A model generated the notes under the pieces. The model was not told the origin of the DNA. It did no database searches and was given only the letters and a program-made list of their open reading frames with translations. The position numbers and the translations under genes are program-made. 64,000 bases of DNA from Lampris incognitus (Eukaryota; Chordata; Actinopteri; Lampriformes; Lampridae): NCBI RefSeq assembly GCF_029633865.1, contig NC_079230.1, positions 28,489,089-28,553,088 on the forward strand. Direction: 5' to 3'. How positions within the stretch are numbered: position 1 is the first letter of the stretch; every line of letters starts with the position of its first letter. This document shows positions 32,373 through 44,885 of this stretch, piece by piece.

Positions 32373-32700
32373 GAGGGAAGGAGCGCGTTCAGAGTGGCTA
32401 CTTTCATGTATAATATCAAGAACACTTAGATCACGGCATTATGTAATCTTAATTTAAGTTATAAGGGAAGATAAAGCTAATGAAATATATTATACTTATT
32501 ATTGAGTGTCACACACTAATCTGTATTTCATCATCGAGGGAAGGAGCGCGTTCAGAGTGGCTACCTTCATTTCATGTATAATATCAACAATCCTATGTGT
32601 CACTGCCTTTTTATATACACTAATGTAAACTGTAGGTGAAGATAATGATGTTAAATACATTACACTTATTATATAGTGTTACACAATAATCTGTATTTCA
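32373..32700 (+). repeat. Two extra tandem copies of the U3 3' end after copy 2
   Basis: 3'-end segments at 32373-32397 and 32536-32560, matching those after copy 1 almost base for base. This pattern was present before the 1.74-kb unit duplicated. Confidence 0.85.
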
Positions 32701-33754
32701 CTGTAATCAGAGGGATTTCTGCCATGTTACCCAACTTCATAGCTTCAGGAAACACCCTGCAACTCATCACACCAAACATTCACATCTGTGATGTTCACTT
32801 GAGCCCTGGAAAACCAAACGGGAAACCCCTTTCGACCGTCAACACAACCCCAAAAACTCAAATCTGTTTTATTTGGGCAGCTCAAAGGGAAAAAAAACCC
32901 CACATTTCTTTACTGTTTTAATGCTATTACTCACACACACAATAAAATAACTATTGTCTTGCAGCTCAATGAGATATTTAAAAAGTGGCTGAAAACAAAC
33001 GGGGTCGTCCACGTGTGAGCAGCGCATGTTTATGACGTCAGAATAAACTAAAGGAGGGACGGGAACAAGGAGACTTGGGACCTCAGTAACACATTTATTG
33101 AATTATCGTACGAAATAAATTTAAAAACGTCGTGTCGGCGTTGCTTTAGCTCATCAGTTTAGTTGGACCCACTAGTGGAGTCAAGCATTCAATGCACCAC
33201 AAGAGGGCAGTATAATACTAGTATTGTACTGTCTGTACTGAAACACGTCAGTCATTTAAGACAAGAGTTAAGGTCAGGACAGTATTCCGTAGTGTTTTAG
33301 TGCCAAGGTGGTAAGAATGTTATGTTTTGGGTTGATACTTAATTGTCTCGACTTGCTGAGGGTAACAAACGCCAGAAGGCATTGTGGGTATTGAAAGAGT
33401 CATCTTTAAGACCTTATTTCTCTTAACTGAGCAGAACATTTTACTGATACCTGTCAGAACTATGTTGTGCTTTGGACGGTTGTACGGAATTGATGCGTTT
33501 ATGTCAAAAGATGGGCTATAAACGTTTGTGTCAATAATTAATCGACACCTATTCTGTAAATCAAGCACACGTGTATTCCACCACCTGCTCCTACTCACCA
33601 CCACCAGTGGGCTGATCTTACTTTGCCGTGGTGATTGTGATTATTAGTCTGTGTTACTAGTCTGTAGGGCCAGGCAGTGGGCAGGACCAGAACCACCATG
33701 ATGCAGAATCCAGGGCTCCGGACTCTAGTAGCGGGCTGATGGGCTGGTTGAGTT

Positions 33755-33969
33755 AAGACTATACTTTCAGGGATCATTTCTATAGTTCCTAACTTGAGAG
33801 ATGTGTTTCTAAAGTGTGAGTCCCGCCACCCACGATGATGAGTTGCGGCGCTCCTTCCTGAGCGCGAAGCGGGTACAGAGAGGTGATGACGTCACGAGCT
33901 CTGTACCATTGATGACCGTTCAGTGTTCCTCTATGGGAGCATCGAGGGAAGGAGCGCGTTCAGAGTGGT
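33755..33969 (+). ncRNA. snord3: U3 small nucleolar RNA, copy 3
   Basis: 215 nt with conserved boxes. Ends GTTCAGAGTGGT; the 3' hairpin loop differs from copies 1 and 2 (TCTAT in place of TTTGT) with a C-to-T change in its stem that keeps pairing as G-U. No extra 3'-end copies follow. Confidence 0.93.
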
Positions 33970-34197
33970 TATTTTCATCTCATGTAAAACTTAAAAAGAG
34001 TATTATGTGTCACTGATCTATGATATAAAATTAATGTAAAATTTAAATGAAGATAATGTTAAATACATTACACTTATCATGTGGTGTTTCACAATCATCT
34101 GCATTTCACTGTAATCAGGTGGGTTTCAGCCATGTTATCCAACTTCATAGCTTCAGGAAACACCCTGCACCTCATCACACTAAGCATTCACATCTGA

Positions 34198-34677
34198 CGG
34201 CATCCTTTCCCCCCTGGCTCCCAGTCTCCCCCTTCCTGTGTGGGTTGGTCACCTCTGCTCTGCGCTTGTCCAGCACGCTGGAATCACACCCGCTTAGTGA
34301 CGTCATCGTTCATCTCGCCGCAGTCGTGACAATGAGCGAAGACACTTTGAAAAGATGGATAATAAACACTGATGATAGGCATATTTTTGTACAAACGGAT
34401 GTTCAGGTAAGTCATTTTGAGCAGGCCACCACCAGAGCCTCCAGTGGTATTAAATGTAATACGCTCACTACTTCATGTAGCCCGCATCATTTGCCACAAG
34501 CCAGGGGACCGGGGAATCCCTGTATTGGCCAAATGGCACCGCCAGCTTTCCCAGGCACTGCTGACGCGACGCGACGGGGCGGGGATACCCTCTGCTCGGA
34601 GGAGCCTCTCTGCATGGGCCGGGGCAGTGGCCGGGTAGAGCACCCCCTGTGGCGGATGAGGGAACACCATCTTCTTC
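34198..34677 (+). repeat. Array segment H, copy 1, with an exon-like reading frame
   Basis: Recurs at 37791-38253 and 41449-41914. Contains an ATG at 34332 opening MSEDTLKRWI, with 25 codons ending in CAG followed by GTAAGT, so it looks like a small first exon. A GC-rich tract with TGACGTCATC lies upstream. No partner exon was recognised. May be part of a mobile element or a gene start carried into the array. Confidence 0.5.
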
Positions 34678-34689
34678 TCCCGATAGCAA

Positions 34690-35940
34690 CGGCTCTCTTT
34701 TGGTTGCCATCAGTATGGCCTGCTGACGGTGTGCGGGCCATACTGGGTTCACCACACGGATCACCTTATTACACACCACAAGATTGTTATCAGACGATTT
34801 AGAATCGGGACATGTTAGATGATTGACCTCTTTGGTTCTGCAGATCATGACAACACTCTTACTAGCATTGTATTTGATATCGTGCTGCACACCGTACACA
34901 CAACATATATCAAGGAGCCGCTGGAGACCAGCGCTACAGGGACTAGGAATGACAAGGTCATCTGCATACATGATATGGTTCACCAAGGTATTACCCATCA
35001 TGCACCCAGTGTTACAGGCTTTCAGCTGCTTGGACAAATCATCGATATAGTGTAACGTGCATGGATAAGTAGACATGTTCGTCCTTGTTTAACGGGTCGG
35101 ACCCTTTAGTCGACTGGTTAACGTTGTCGCTTGCGGTGTGGGAGCCACGGGTTCGCGTCCCGGCCGTGGCGGTCCCGGACTGCCTCTCCACAAATTCGCT
35201 ACAATTTAAATTGTAGCGAGCTGGAGACAGAATTCCCCCTTGTCTGACACCACTGCTAACCCCAAACGGGGCTGAAACACTATTACCCCATTTCACTTGC
35301 ATAGCCTGGTGGGCATACCAATAAGCCAGAATTCTCACAATGTATTTAGGGACCCCCCTTTGACTCAATTTAACAAACAACTTTCTATGATTAACACGAT
35401 CAAAGCATCAATAAAACACATCAGGACCGATGAGTTTTGGCCTCTGTATTTGTTTACAATTTCCTTTAAGGCATATATCCGTAAGTCAGAGCCATGTTTA
35501 GCTTTAAACCAAACTGGTTATCTGTGCAGTTGATAAAGTCATGCCCTCTATCCAGCAGCATCCTTTCTAGGACTTTTGACAGTATGCTGGCTGGAGCTAT
35601 AGGCCTGTAGTCCTCTAGGCTGCATACTTTACCAGCTTTGTCCTTAATGACGGGCACTAACAGTACAGACAACACGGAGTCTGGTAACAAGCCATGGACC
35701 ATAAAGCCAGTAAAACAGATAGCAAGGAGAGGAGCTAACCTCGGACTGGCATATTTAAGGTGTTCAGCAGTCATGTGATCTAAGCCACGTGCCTTGCTAA
35801 CAGACAGCTTGTGTATAGCTTGGTGCACCTCGTGTGACATGATCACCATTGAATCATCACTCTCAATATGGCCCATTTTCATCCTCTCTGTTTGATTCAC
35901 AGGTACTGCAAAAAGATAGAATACCCTCCCCAATGTAGTG
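34690..35940 (-). mobile_element. LINE reverse-transcriptase fragment, interrupted by a solo LTR
   Basis: Minus-strand text includes VSKARGLDHMTAEHLK, LEDYRPIAPASILSKVLER, GVRQGGILSP and the catalytic motif MYADDLVI, followed by HDIKYNASKSVVM. Jockey-like in character; the clade is not certain. The solo LTR at 35051-35203 splits the domain. Both ends are truncated and frames are shifted. Confidence 0.8.
35051..35203 (+). mobile_element. Solo LTR of the Gypsy-linked family
   Basis: Starts TGTAACGTGCATGG and ends AATTCGCTACA. 153 bp, the most diverged copy in the window, with the tRNA-like core (TAGTCGACTGG and GGTTCGCGTCCC). Inserted in the LINE fragment. No clear target duplication. Confidence 0.85.
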
Positions 35941-36441
35941 TTAGACAAGAGGTATAGTCAGGACAGTATTCCGTAGTGTTGTAGTGCCAAGGTGGTAAGA
36001 ATGTTATGTTTTGGGTTGATACTTAATTGTCTCGACTTGCTGAGGGTAACAAACGCCAGAAGGCATTGTGGGTATTGAAAGAGTCATATTTAAGGTCTTA
36101 TTTCTCTTAACTGAGCCGAACATTTTACTGATACCTGTCAGAACTATGTTGTGCTTTGGACGTTTGTACGGTATTGATGCGTTTATGTCAAAAGTGGGTT
36201 ATAAACGTTTGTGATTAAAATTAATTAATCGACTCCTATTTTGTAAATTAAGCACACGTGTATTCCACCACCTGCTCCTACTCATCACCACCAGTGGGCT
36301 GATCTTACTTTGCCGTGGTGATTGTGATTATTAGTCTGTATTACTAGTCTGTAGGGCCAGGCAGTGGGCAGGACCAGAACCACCATGATGCAGAATCCAG
36401 GTCTCCGGGCTCTAGTAGCGGGCTGATGGGCTGGTTGAGTT

Positions 36442-36656
36442 AAGACTATACTTTCAGGGATCATTTCTATAGTTCCTAACTTGAGAAATGTGTTTCTAAA
36501 GTGTGAGTCCCGCCACCCACGATGATGAGTTGCGGCGCTCCTTCCTGAGCGCGAAGCGGGTACAGAGAGGTGATGACGTCACGAGCTCTGTACCATTGAT
36601 GACTGTTCAGTGTTCCTCAATGGGAGCACCGAGGGATGGAGCGCGTTCAGAGTGGT
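36442..36656 (+). ncRNA. snord3: U3 small nucleolar RNA, copy 4
   Basis: 215 nt. Small differences from copy 3: GATGACTG after box C, CCTCAATGGG in the 3' hairpin and GAGGGATGGAGC near the end. All boxes otherwise retained; upstream PSE-like and ZNF143-like blocks present. Confidence 0.92.
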
Positions 36657-37271
36657 TTCTTTTATATTATGTATAATATCAAGAACACTTCATATCACTG
36701 TCTTTTTATATACACTTGATGTAATCTTTAGATGAAAATAACTTTAATTAAGTACATTACACTTATCATGTAGAGTTATTCAATAATCTGTATTTCACTG
36801 TAATCAGGTTGGTTTCTGCTATGTTATCTAACTTCATAGCTTCAGGAAACACCCTGCACCTCATCTCACCAAACATTCACATCTGTGATGTTCACTTGAG
36901 CTCTGCAGAGGCAAACGAGAAACCCCTTTCGACCGTCAACACAACCCCAAAAAGTCAACTCCATTTTATTTGGGCAGCTCAAAGGGAAAAAAAACCCACA
37001 TTTCTTTACTGTTTTACTGCTATTACTCACACACACTATAAAATAACCATTGTCTTGCAGCTCAATGAGATATTTAAAAAGTGGCTGAAAACAAACTTGA
37101 GGTCGAACACGTGTGAGCAGCGCATGTTTATGACGTCAGAACAAACTAAGTGGAGGGACGGGAACAAGGAGACTTGGGACCTCAGTCATACATTTATTGA
37201 ATTATCGTACGAAATCGTACGTTGTTATTTTACCTTTTTGGCAAAAGAGTTAACATTATCATTCATGATAT

Positions 37272-37428
37272 TGTAGCGAATTCGGGGGACAACGCAACCA
37301 CAGGAACTGCCGCGGCCGGTACGCGAACCCGTATCGCCCGCACCGCAGGAGGCATCGCTAACCGCTAGACTAAAGGGTCAGATCCACCAGCCAGCGGCCA
37401 GCGTGTCTTCTTATCCATGCACGTTACA
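37272..37428 (-). mobile_element. Solo LTR of the Gypsy-linked family, unit 5
   Basis: 157 bp in minus orientation, with target duplication ATAT on both sides (37268-37271 and 37429-37432). The same insertion, with the same duplication, recurs at 40932-41088 because the surrounding unit was copied. Confidence 0.92.
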
Positions 37429-38338
37429 ATATATTTTTTTTGGGGGGGGGCAAATTCACCTCTTCTAAATATTGAGGGGGACATGTCCCCCCTGACCCCC
37501 CCCATAAATTACGCCCATAGGATATATAATGAACTGGATGTATTACTAGAGTTTACTGACAAGCCGAGAAAAGGAAAGAACACCGTCAGGCACCGACTTT
37601 ATTTTAATCAAAGACATTTTTGTGTAGGTAATGGCATCTCAGTGTTGCCTTCCCCCTTTTGTCACACGGTCCCTTCCTCTGTAGTTTACAGACGGTCCCT
37701 TAGCTGCGGCCAGCCAAACGAATCCCCATTACCACCGAAGCAATGCCGCGTGTTTAAACTCAGCGTATCAGCGGGATACGTGAGACGGCATCCTTTCCCC
37801 CCTGGCTCCCAGTCTCCCCCTTCCTGTGTGGGTTGGTCACCTCTGCTCTGCGCCTGTCCAGCACGCTGGAATCACACCCGCTTAGTGACGTCATCGTTCC
37901 TATCGCCGCAGTCGTGACAATGAGCGAAGACACTTTGAAAAGATGGATAATAAACACTGATAATAGGCATGTTTTTGTGCAAACGGATGTTCAGGTAAGT
38001 CATTTTGAGCAGGCCACCACCAGAGCCTACAGTGGTATTAAATGTAATACGCTCACTTCTTCATGTAGCCCACATCACCTGCCACAAGCCAGGGGACCGG
38101 GGAATCCCTGTATTGGCCAAATGGCACCGCCAGCTTTCCCAGGCACTGCTGACGCGACGCGACGGGGCGGGGATACCCTCTGCTCGGAGGAGCCTCTCTG
38201 CATGGGCCGGGGCAGTGGCCCGGTAGAGCACCCCCTGTGGCGGATGAGGGAACACAGGCAGTGGGCAGGACCAGAAACACCATGATGCAGAATCCAGGGC
38301 TCCGGGCTCTAGTAGCGGGCTGATGGGCTGGTTGAGTT

Positions 38339-38553
38339 AAGACTATACTTTCAGGGATCATTTCTATAGTTCCTAACTTGAGAAATGTGTTTCTAAAGTG
38401 TGAGTCCCGCCACCCACGATGATGAGTTGCGGCGCTCCTTCCTGAGCGCGAAGCGGGTACAGAGAGGTGATGACGTCACGAGTTCTGTACCATTGATGAC
38501 CGTTCAGTGTTCCTCTATGGGAGCATCGAGGGAAGGAGCGCGTTCAGAGTGGT
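38339..38553 (+). ncRNA. snord3: U3 small nucleolar RNA, copy 5
   Basis: 215 nt, identical to copy 6 by eye. Contains CACGAGTTCTG where the others have CACGAGCTCTG. Only about 85 bp of the U3 upstream sequence is kept before the junction with segment H; the PSE-like block is retained. Confidence 0.93.
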
Positions 38554-40931
38554 TATTTTTATATCATGTATAATATCAAGTGTATCATGCGTCACTGCTC
38601 TATGATATACACTTAATGTAAAATGGAGGTGAAAATAATGATGTAAAATACATTAGTTATTATGTTGTGATGCACAATAATCTGTATTTCACTGTAATCA
38701 GGTGGGTTTCTGCCATGTTATCCAACTTCATAGCTTCAGGAAACACCCTGCACCTCATCTCACCAAACATTCACATCTGTGATGTTCACTTGAGCTCTGG
38801 AAAACCAAACGAGAAACCCCTTTCGACCGTCAACATAACCCCAAAAAGTCAACTCCATTTTATTTGGGCAGCTCAAAAGGGGGAAAACCCCCACATTTCT
38901 TTACTGTTTTAATGCTATTACTCACACAGACGATAAAATAACCATTGTCTTGCAGCTCAATGAGATATTTAAAAAGTGGCTGAAAACAAACTTGAGGTCG
39001 AACACGTGTGAGCAGCGCATGTTTATGACGTCAGAATAAACTAAATGGAGGGCCGGGAACAAGGAGACTTGGGACCTCAGTCATACATTTATTGAATTAT
39101 CGTACGAAATAAAATTACAAACGTCGTTTGTCGGCGTTGCTTGTTTAGCTCATCAGTTTAGTTGGACCCACTAGTGGAGTTAAGCATTCAATGCACCACA
39201 AGGGGGCAGTATAATACCAAGCGCAGCCCGGGTTGATACGGAGGCAACAGGAAAGGATGCGTTGAGCAGATAAAGGAAACCAATTCATTTCCCTCACTAA
39301 TTAGATTTCATCCACTTGCAGCCAAAGTTGCAGTACTTAATAGTGTCTATTTTGCTTCCACTTCCTGCCACCTTGTGGCGATTCTGGAAACTGCAGTGGT
39401 GTTCAACCACTCCAACCTGCACAAAAAGAATCCAAAATGAGGAAAAAGAGAAGGGTGCCAAAACACACAAACAAACATGGCTGAACTCGGGGTCTTAGCC
39501 GGTGATGTTGGGGTATCAGTTGGGGAGAAAAAATATTTTGCAAGTTTATCCTACAAACCTGCCGATTAGCTGAAACAACTCTGCTTCGCTTTCAGACGTG
39601 CTGCTCCCTCTTCTTCCTCATTTGGCGTCAGTGCTGAACATGTAAAACGCACCACTGGGCTCTGTTGTAACGGCAACTCTGGCAAGCAGCACATGTGTTG
39701 CCTTTGTGTAGTAAACCTCGGTGTCCTCAACTACACCTGTGATGCTTTTGGAGGTGCTACATGTGAGAGATTGTGTTGTAGATACTGAGTTGTGTAGTTC
39801 GACCTATTCGTGGGAAAGTGAAGGACTGAAGACAGGTTACACGTGATCCGATTTTAACACGTGTCTGTACTGAAACACGTCAGTCACTGAACTGAAGTGA
39901 AGTGAAAGTCGTCACGGCCCTGTCGTCCCACACACTGCAGCACCAACCAACACACACAAAACTGTACAACACAACGGCTGTGTACAAGAGAAGGGAGTAT
40001 TCTAGCAGTACAGACGTTGTGTTCTGCCTGTGGAGTAAATTTCACTTGAACATTGGGGGGGGGACACATTTAGCGGGGGGTCAGGGGAGGAAATTTTGAG
40101 CATCACACATTTAATATCCTGCATTCTGGTGAATTTTTATGCACCAATTTGCTCTTTTTCTACAACAATTTATTGTGGAAATGTAGAGGCGTTTGAACGA
40201 ATCCAATACCCTGGGCACAAATTGGTTTGTAGATGTGCCTATTATGTTATCTCATGTGCCCGAAATTATCAGTTCAAGTTCATTTAAGCTAACATAAACG
40301 TCTAGGGGCTACTGTTAGCAAGCGCTAGCTAGCTAGCTAGCTAGTTCGTGGCGGGGTCTGAACTGATAACCCCAAACACAAGTTATAAACTAGATAAGGC
40401 TATAATTCATCCGTGTAGTGATATAACGCCATGTATATCCACTGGAACTACACTAGGTGTTATGTACTACCCGGACTGTTATTATGGTTACACCACTACC
40501 ATGTATGGTTATTACGTCTGCCTACTGAGCCACGATTAAACCTGAGTTCTATAACCCGGTGTGGTCATTGATCCTCGACCAATACTACCCCAAGTATTAC
40601 TTCAATCCGGAAATACGTAAGAAAATGTAACTCAGAAACCCCAAAGGTAAGAAAGGGTGGTGTACTGGGCTAGACAAGCAAGATGGCTAGCTACGTTACT
40701 TACACTTGCTTACACCGTCATTCACGCTCCGGTGTCCTGGTTGTCAGGAGCAACTGCAAGACAGTAACGAGGTCGGCAAGCCCAGTGGCAAGGTTAAAAT
40801 GGTATGGTCCAAGCATAGGGGTGCATGTAATCGTTGGAAAACAAGTATGAATGACATTTTAAGTAGTTCGACTGTCTGCGTTGTTATTTTACCTTTTTTG
40901 GCGAAGGAGTTAACGTTATCATTTATAATAT

Positions 40932-41088
40932 TGTAGCGAATTCGGGGGACAACGCAACCACAGGAACTGCCGCGGCCGGGACGCGAACCCGTATCGCCCG
41001 CACCGCAGGAGACATCGCTAACCGCTAGACTAAAGGGTCAGACCCGCCAGCTAGCGGCCAGCGTGTCTTCCTATCCATGCACGTTACA
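40932..41088 (-). mobile_element. Solo LTR of the Gypsy-linked family, unit 6
   Basis: 157 bp, flanked by ATAT (40928-40931 and 41089-41092). Same insertion event as 37272-37428, duplicated with the unit. Confidence 0.92.
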
Positions 41089-41997
41089 ATATATTTTTTT
41101 TGGGGGGGGGGACAAATTCACTTCTTCTAAATATTGAGGGGGACATGTCCCCCCTGACCCCCATAAATTACGCCCATAGGATGTATAATGAACTGGATGT
41201 ATTACTAGAGTTTACTGACAAGCCGAGAAAAGGAAAGAACACCGTCAGGCACCGACTTCATTTTAATCAAAGACATTTTTGTGTAGGTAATGGCATCTCA
41301 GCGTTTCCTTCCCCCTTTTGTCACACGGTCCCTTCCTCTGTAGTTTACAGACGGTCCCTTAGCTGCGGCCAGCCAAACGAATCCCCATTACCACCGAAGA
41401 AATGCCGCGTGTTTAAACTCAACGTATCAGCGGGATACGTGAGACGGCATCCTTTCCCCCCTGGCTCCCAGTCTCCCCCTTCCTGTGTGGGTTGGTCACC
41501 TCTGCTCTGCGCCTGTCCAGCACGCTGGAATCACACCCACTTAGTGACGTCATCGTTCCTATCGCCGCAGTCGTGACAATGAGCGAAGACACTTTGAAAA
41601 GATGGATAATAAACACTGATAATAGGCATGTTTTTGTGCAAACGGATGTTCAGGTAAGTCATTTTGAGCAGGCCACCACCAGAGCCTCCAGTGGTATTAA
41701 ATGTAATACGCTCACTACTTCATGTAGCCCGCATCATCTGCCACAAGCCAGGGGACCGGGGAATCCCTGTATTGGCCAAATGGCACCGCCAGCTTTCCCA
41801 GGCACTGCTGACGCGACGCGACGGGGCGGGGATACCCTCTGCTCGGAGGAGCCTCTCTGCATGGGCCGGGGCAGTGGCCCGGTAGAGCACCCCCTGTGGC
41901 GGATGAGGGAACACAGGCAGTGGGCAGGACCAGAAACACCATGATGCAGAATCCAGGGCTCCGGGCTCTAGTAGCGGGCTGATGGGCTGGTTGAGTT

Positions 41998-42212
41998 AAG
42001 ACTATACTTTCAGGGATCATTTCTATAGTTCCTAACTTGAGAAATGTGTTTCTAAAGTGTGAGTCCCGCCACCCACGATGATGAGTTGCGGCGCTCCTTC
42101 CTGAGCGCGAAGCGGGTACAGAGAGGTGATGACGTCACGAGTTCTGTACCATTGATGACCGTTCAGTGTTCCTCTATGGGAGCATCGAGGGAAGGAGCGC
42201 GTTCAGAGTGGT
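41998..42212 (+). ncRNA. snord3: U3 small nucleolar RNA, copy 6
   Basis: 215 nt, identical to copy 5 by eye, with the same 85-bp upstream remainder and segment H before it. Confidence 0.93.
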
Positions 42213-44502
42213 TATTTTTATATCATGTATAATATCAAGTGTATCATGCGTCACTGCTCTATGATATACACTTAATGTAAAATGGAGGTGAAAATAATGA
42301 TGTAAAATACATTAGTTATTATGTTGTGATGCACAATAATCTGTATTTCACTGTAATCAGGTGGGTTTCTGCCATGTTATCCAACTTCATAGCTTCAGGA
42401 AACACCCTGCACCTCATCTCACCAAACATTCACATCTGTGATGTTCACTTGAGCTCTGGAAAACCAAACGAGAAACCCCTTTCGACCGTCAACATAACCC
42501 CAAAAAGTCAACTCCATTTTATTTGGGCAGCTCAAAAGGGGGAAAACCCCCACATTTCTTTACTGTTTTAATGCTATTACTCACACAGACGATAAAATAA
42601 CCATTGTCTTGCAGCTCAATGAGATATTTAAAAAGTGGCTGAAAACAAACTTGAGGTCGAACACGTGTGAGCAGCGCATGTTTATGACGTCAGAATAAAC
42701 TAAATGGAGGGCCGGGAACAAGGAGACTTGGGACCTCAGTCATACATTTATTGAATTATCGTACGAAATAAAATTACAAACGTCGTTTGTCGGCGTTGCT
42801 TGTTTAGCTCATCAGTTTAGTTGGACCCACTAGTGGAGTTAAGCATTCAATGCACCACAAGGGGGCAGTATAATACCAAGCGCAGCCCGGGTTGATACGG
42901 AGGCAACAGGAAAGGATGCGTTGAGCAGATAAAGGAAACCAGTTCATTTCCCTCACTAATCAGATTTCATCCACTTGCAGCCAAAGTTGCAGTACTTAAT
43001 AGTGTCTATTTTGCTTCCACTTCCTGCCACCTTGTGGCGATTCTGGAAACTGCAGTGGTGTTCAACCACTCCAACCTGCACAAAAAGGAGTCCAAAATGA
43101 GGAAAAAGAGAAGGATGCCAAAACACACAAACAAACATGGCTGAACTCGGGGTCTTAGCCGGTGATGTTGGGGTATCAGTTGGGGGAAAAAAATGTTTTG
43201 CAAGTTTATCCTACAAACCTGCCGACTAGCTGAAACAACTCTGCTTCACTTTCAGACGTGCTGCTCCCTCTTCTTCCTCATTTGGCGTCAGTGCTGAACA
43301 TGTAAAACGCACCACTGGGCTCTGTTGTAACGGCAACTCTGGCAAGCAGCACGTGTGTTGCCTTTGTGTAGTAAACCTCAGTGTCCTCAACTACACCTGT
43401 GATGCTTTTGGAGGTGCTACATGTGAGAGATTGTGTTGTAGATACTGAGTTGTGTAGTTCGACCTATTCGTGGGAAAGTGAAGGACTGAAGACAGGTTAC
43501 ACGTGATCCGATTTTAACACCTGTCTGTACTGAAACACGTCAGTCATTTAACTGAGGTGAAGTGAAAGTCGTCACGGCCCTGTCGTCCCACACACTGCAG
43601 CACCAACCAACACACACAAAACTGTACAACACAACGGCTGTGTACAAGAGAAGGGAGTATTCTAGCAGTACAGACGTTGTGTTGTGCCTGTGGAGTAAGT
43701 TTCACTTGAACATTGGGGGGGGGCACATTTAGCGGGGGGTCAGGGGTCCTCCCCCTGGAAATTTTGAGCATCACACATTTAATTCCCTGCATTCTGGTGA
43801 ATTTGTATGCACCAATTTGCTCTTTTTCTACATCAATTTATTGTGGAAATGTAGATGCATCTGAACTAATACAATACCCTTGGCACAAATTGGTTTGTAG
43901 ATGTGCCTATTATGTTATCTCATGTGCCCGAAATTATCAGTTCAAGTTCATTTAAGCTAACATAAACGTCTAGGGGCTACTGTTAGCAAGCGCTAGCTAG
44001 CTAGCTAGCTAGTTCGTGAGGGGGTCTGAACTGATGACCCCAAACACAAGTTATAAACTAGATAAGGCTATAATTCATCCGGAAATACGTAAGAAAATCT
44101 AACTCAGAAACCCCAAAGGTAAGAAAGGGTGGTGTACTGGGCTAGACAAGCAAGCTGGCTAGCTACGTTACTTACACTTGCTTACACCATCATTCATGCT
44201 CCGGTCTCGTGGTTGTCAGGAGCAACTGCAAGACAGCAACGAGGTCGGCAATCCCAGTGGCGAGGTTAAAATGGTATGGTCCAAGCATAGGGGTGTGCTG
44301 ACAGACGCTAACTAGCGGTACCTGTAGCTATAGCTAACACTTTTCATTCAAACAAATCACTGAAGAATAAACATCGCCGTGAACTTAAAATTTGAAAAGA
44401 AAACAATTGTCCTTCCTCTTGATAAGCTTTGACGCTCGGCTGATCTGACCGCTCTGTTGACGTCGCTACGCTAAATTTGCATAATCGACGTATGATTGGT
44501 GG

Positions 44503-44876
44503 TGTAAACTACTAATAAGACACGTTAGCCCCCTAGCTAACGGGTCTGACCCTTTAGCCGAGCGGTTAGTGATGTCGCCTTGTGGTGCAGTACACCTCGT
44601 ATCGAATCCCGCACCGGGCAAGAAAATAACCGGTTACATCGGTGGCAGCGGTGGGATCCGGAAGTGTGCAGATCCTCAGAAGTCTCTTCGGAGCGCGGGA
44701 AGAACAAAGCGCGAGGGCGCGCTTCCGGGGAGAGTGACGACTGTAAACTACTAATGGGACACGTTAGCCCCTAGCTAAGGGGTCTGAGCCTTTAGCCGAG
44801 CGGTTAGTGATGCCGCCTTGTGGTGCAGTACACCCCGTATCGAATCCCGCACCGGGCAAGAAAATAACCGGTTACA
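44503..44876 (+). mobile_element. Miniature LTR retroelement (TRIM-like), copy 2, looks whole
   Basis: LTRs at 44503-44638 and 44742-44876 with the internal segment between. The primer-binding site at 44640-44657 matches copy 1 except for its first base. The internal segment is about 100 bp and non-coding, close to that of 6083-6454. The two LTRs differ at about seven positions. No exact target duplication is visible. Confidence 0.87.
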
Positions 44877-44885
44877 GTAGACTAC

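Larger units (their letters stand above)
37217..40880 (+). repeat. Distal array unit 5 (about 3.66 kb)
   Basis: Contains, in order, a solo LTR, a segment with 'gacatgtcccccctgacccc', segment H (37791-38253), U3 copy 5 and spacer. The spacer includes a GCTA run (40325-40343) and about 190 bp (around 40415-40605), bounded by ATCCG, that is missing in unit 6. Its neighbour at 40877-44293 is nearly identical. Long reading frames in it are not supported as genes. Confidence 0.88.
40877..44293 (+). repeat. Distal array unit 6
   Basis: Tandem partner of unit 5 at a distance of 3659-3660 bp, including the LTR, segment H and U3. Differences are sparse across the U3 and spacer parts. Homology stops near 'ccaagcataggggtg'. 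Confidence 0.88.

Noticed and set aside
34047-34802. 251-codon open frame and similar long frames at 37417-37917 and 41100-41576
   Set aside because: They run through U3 spacer and segment H without recognisable domains, and shift between near-identical copies.
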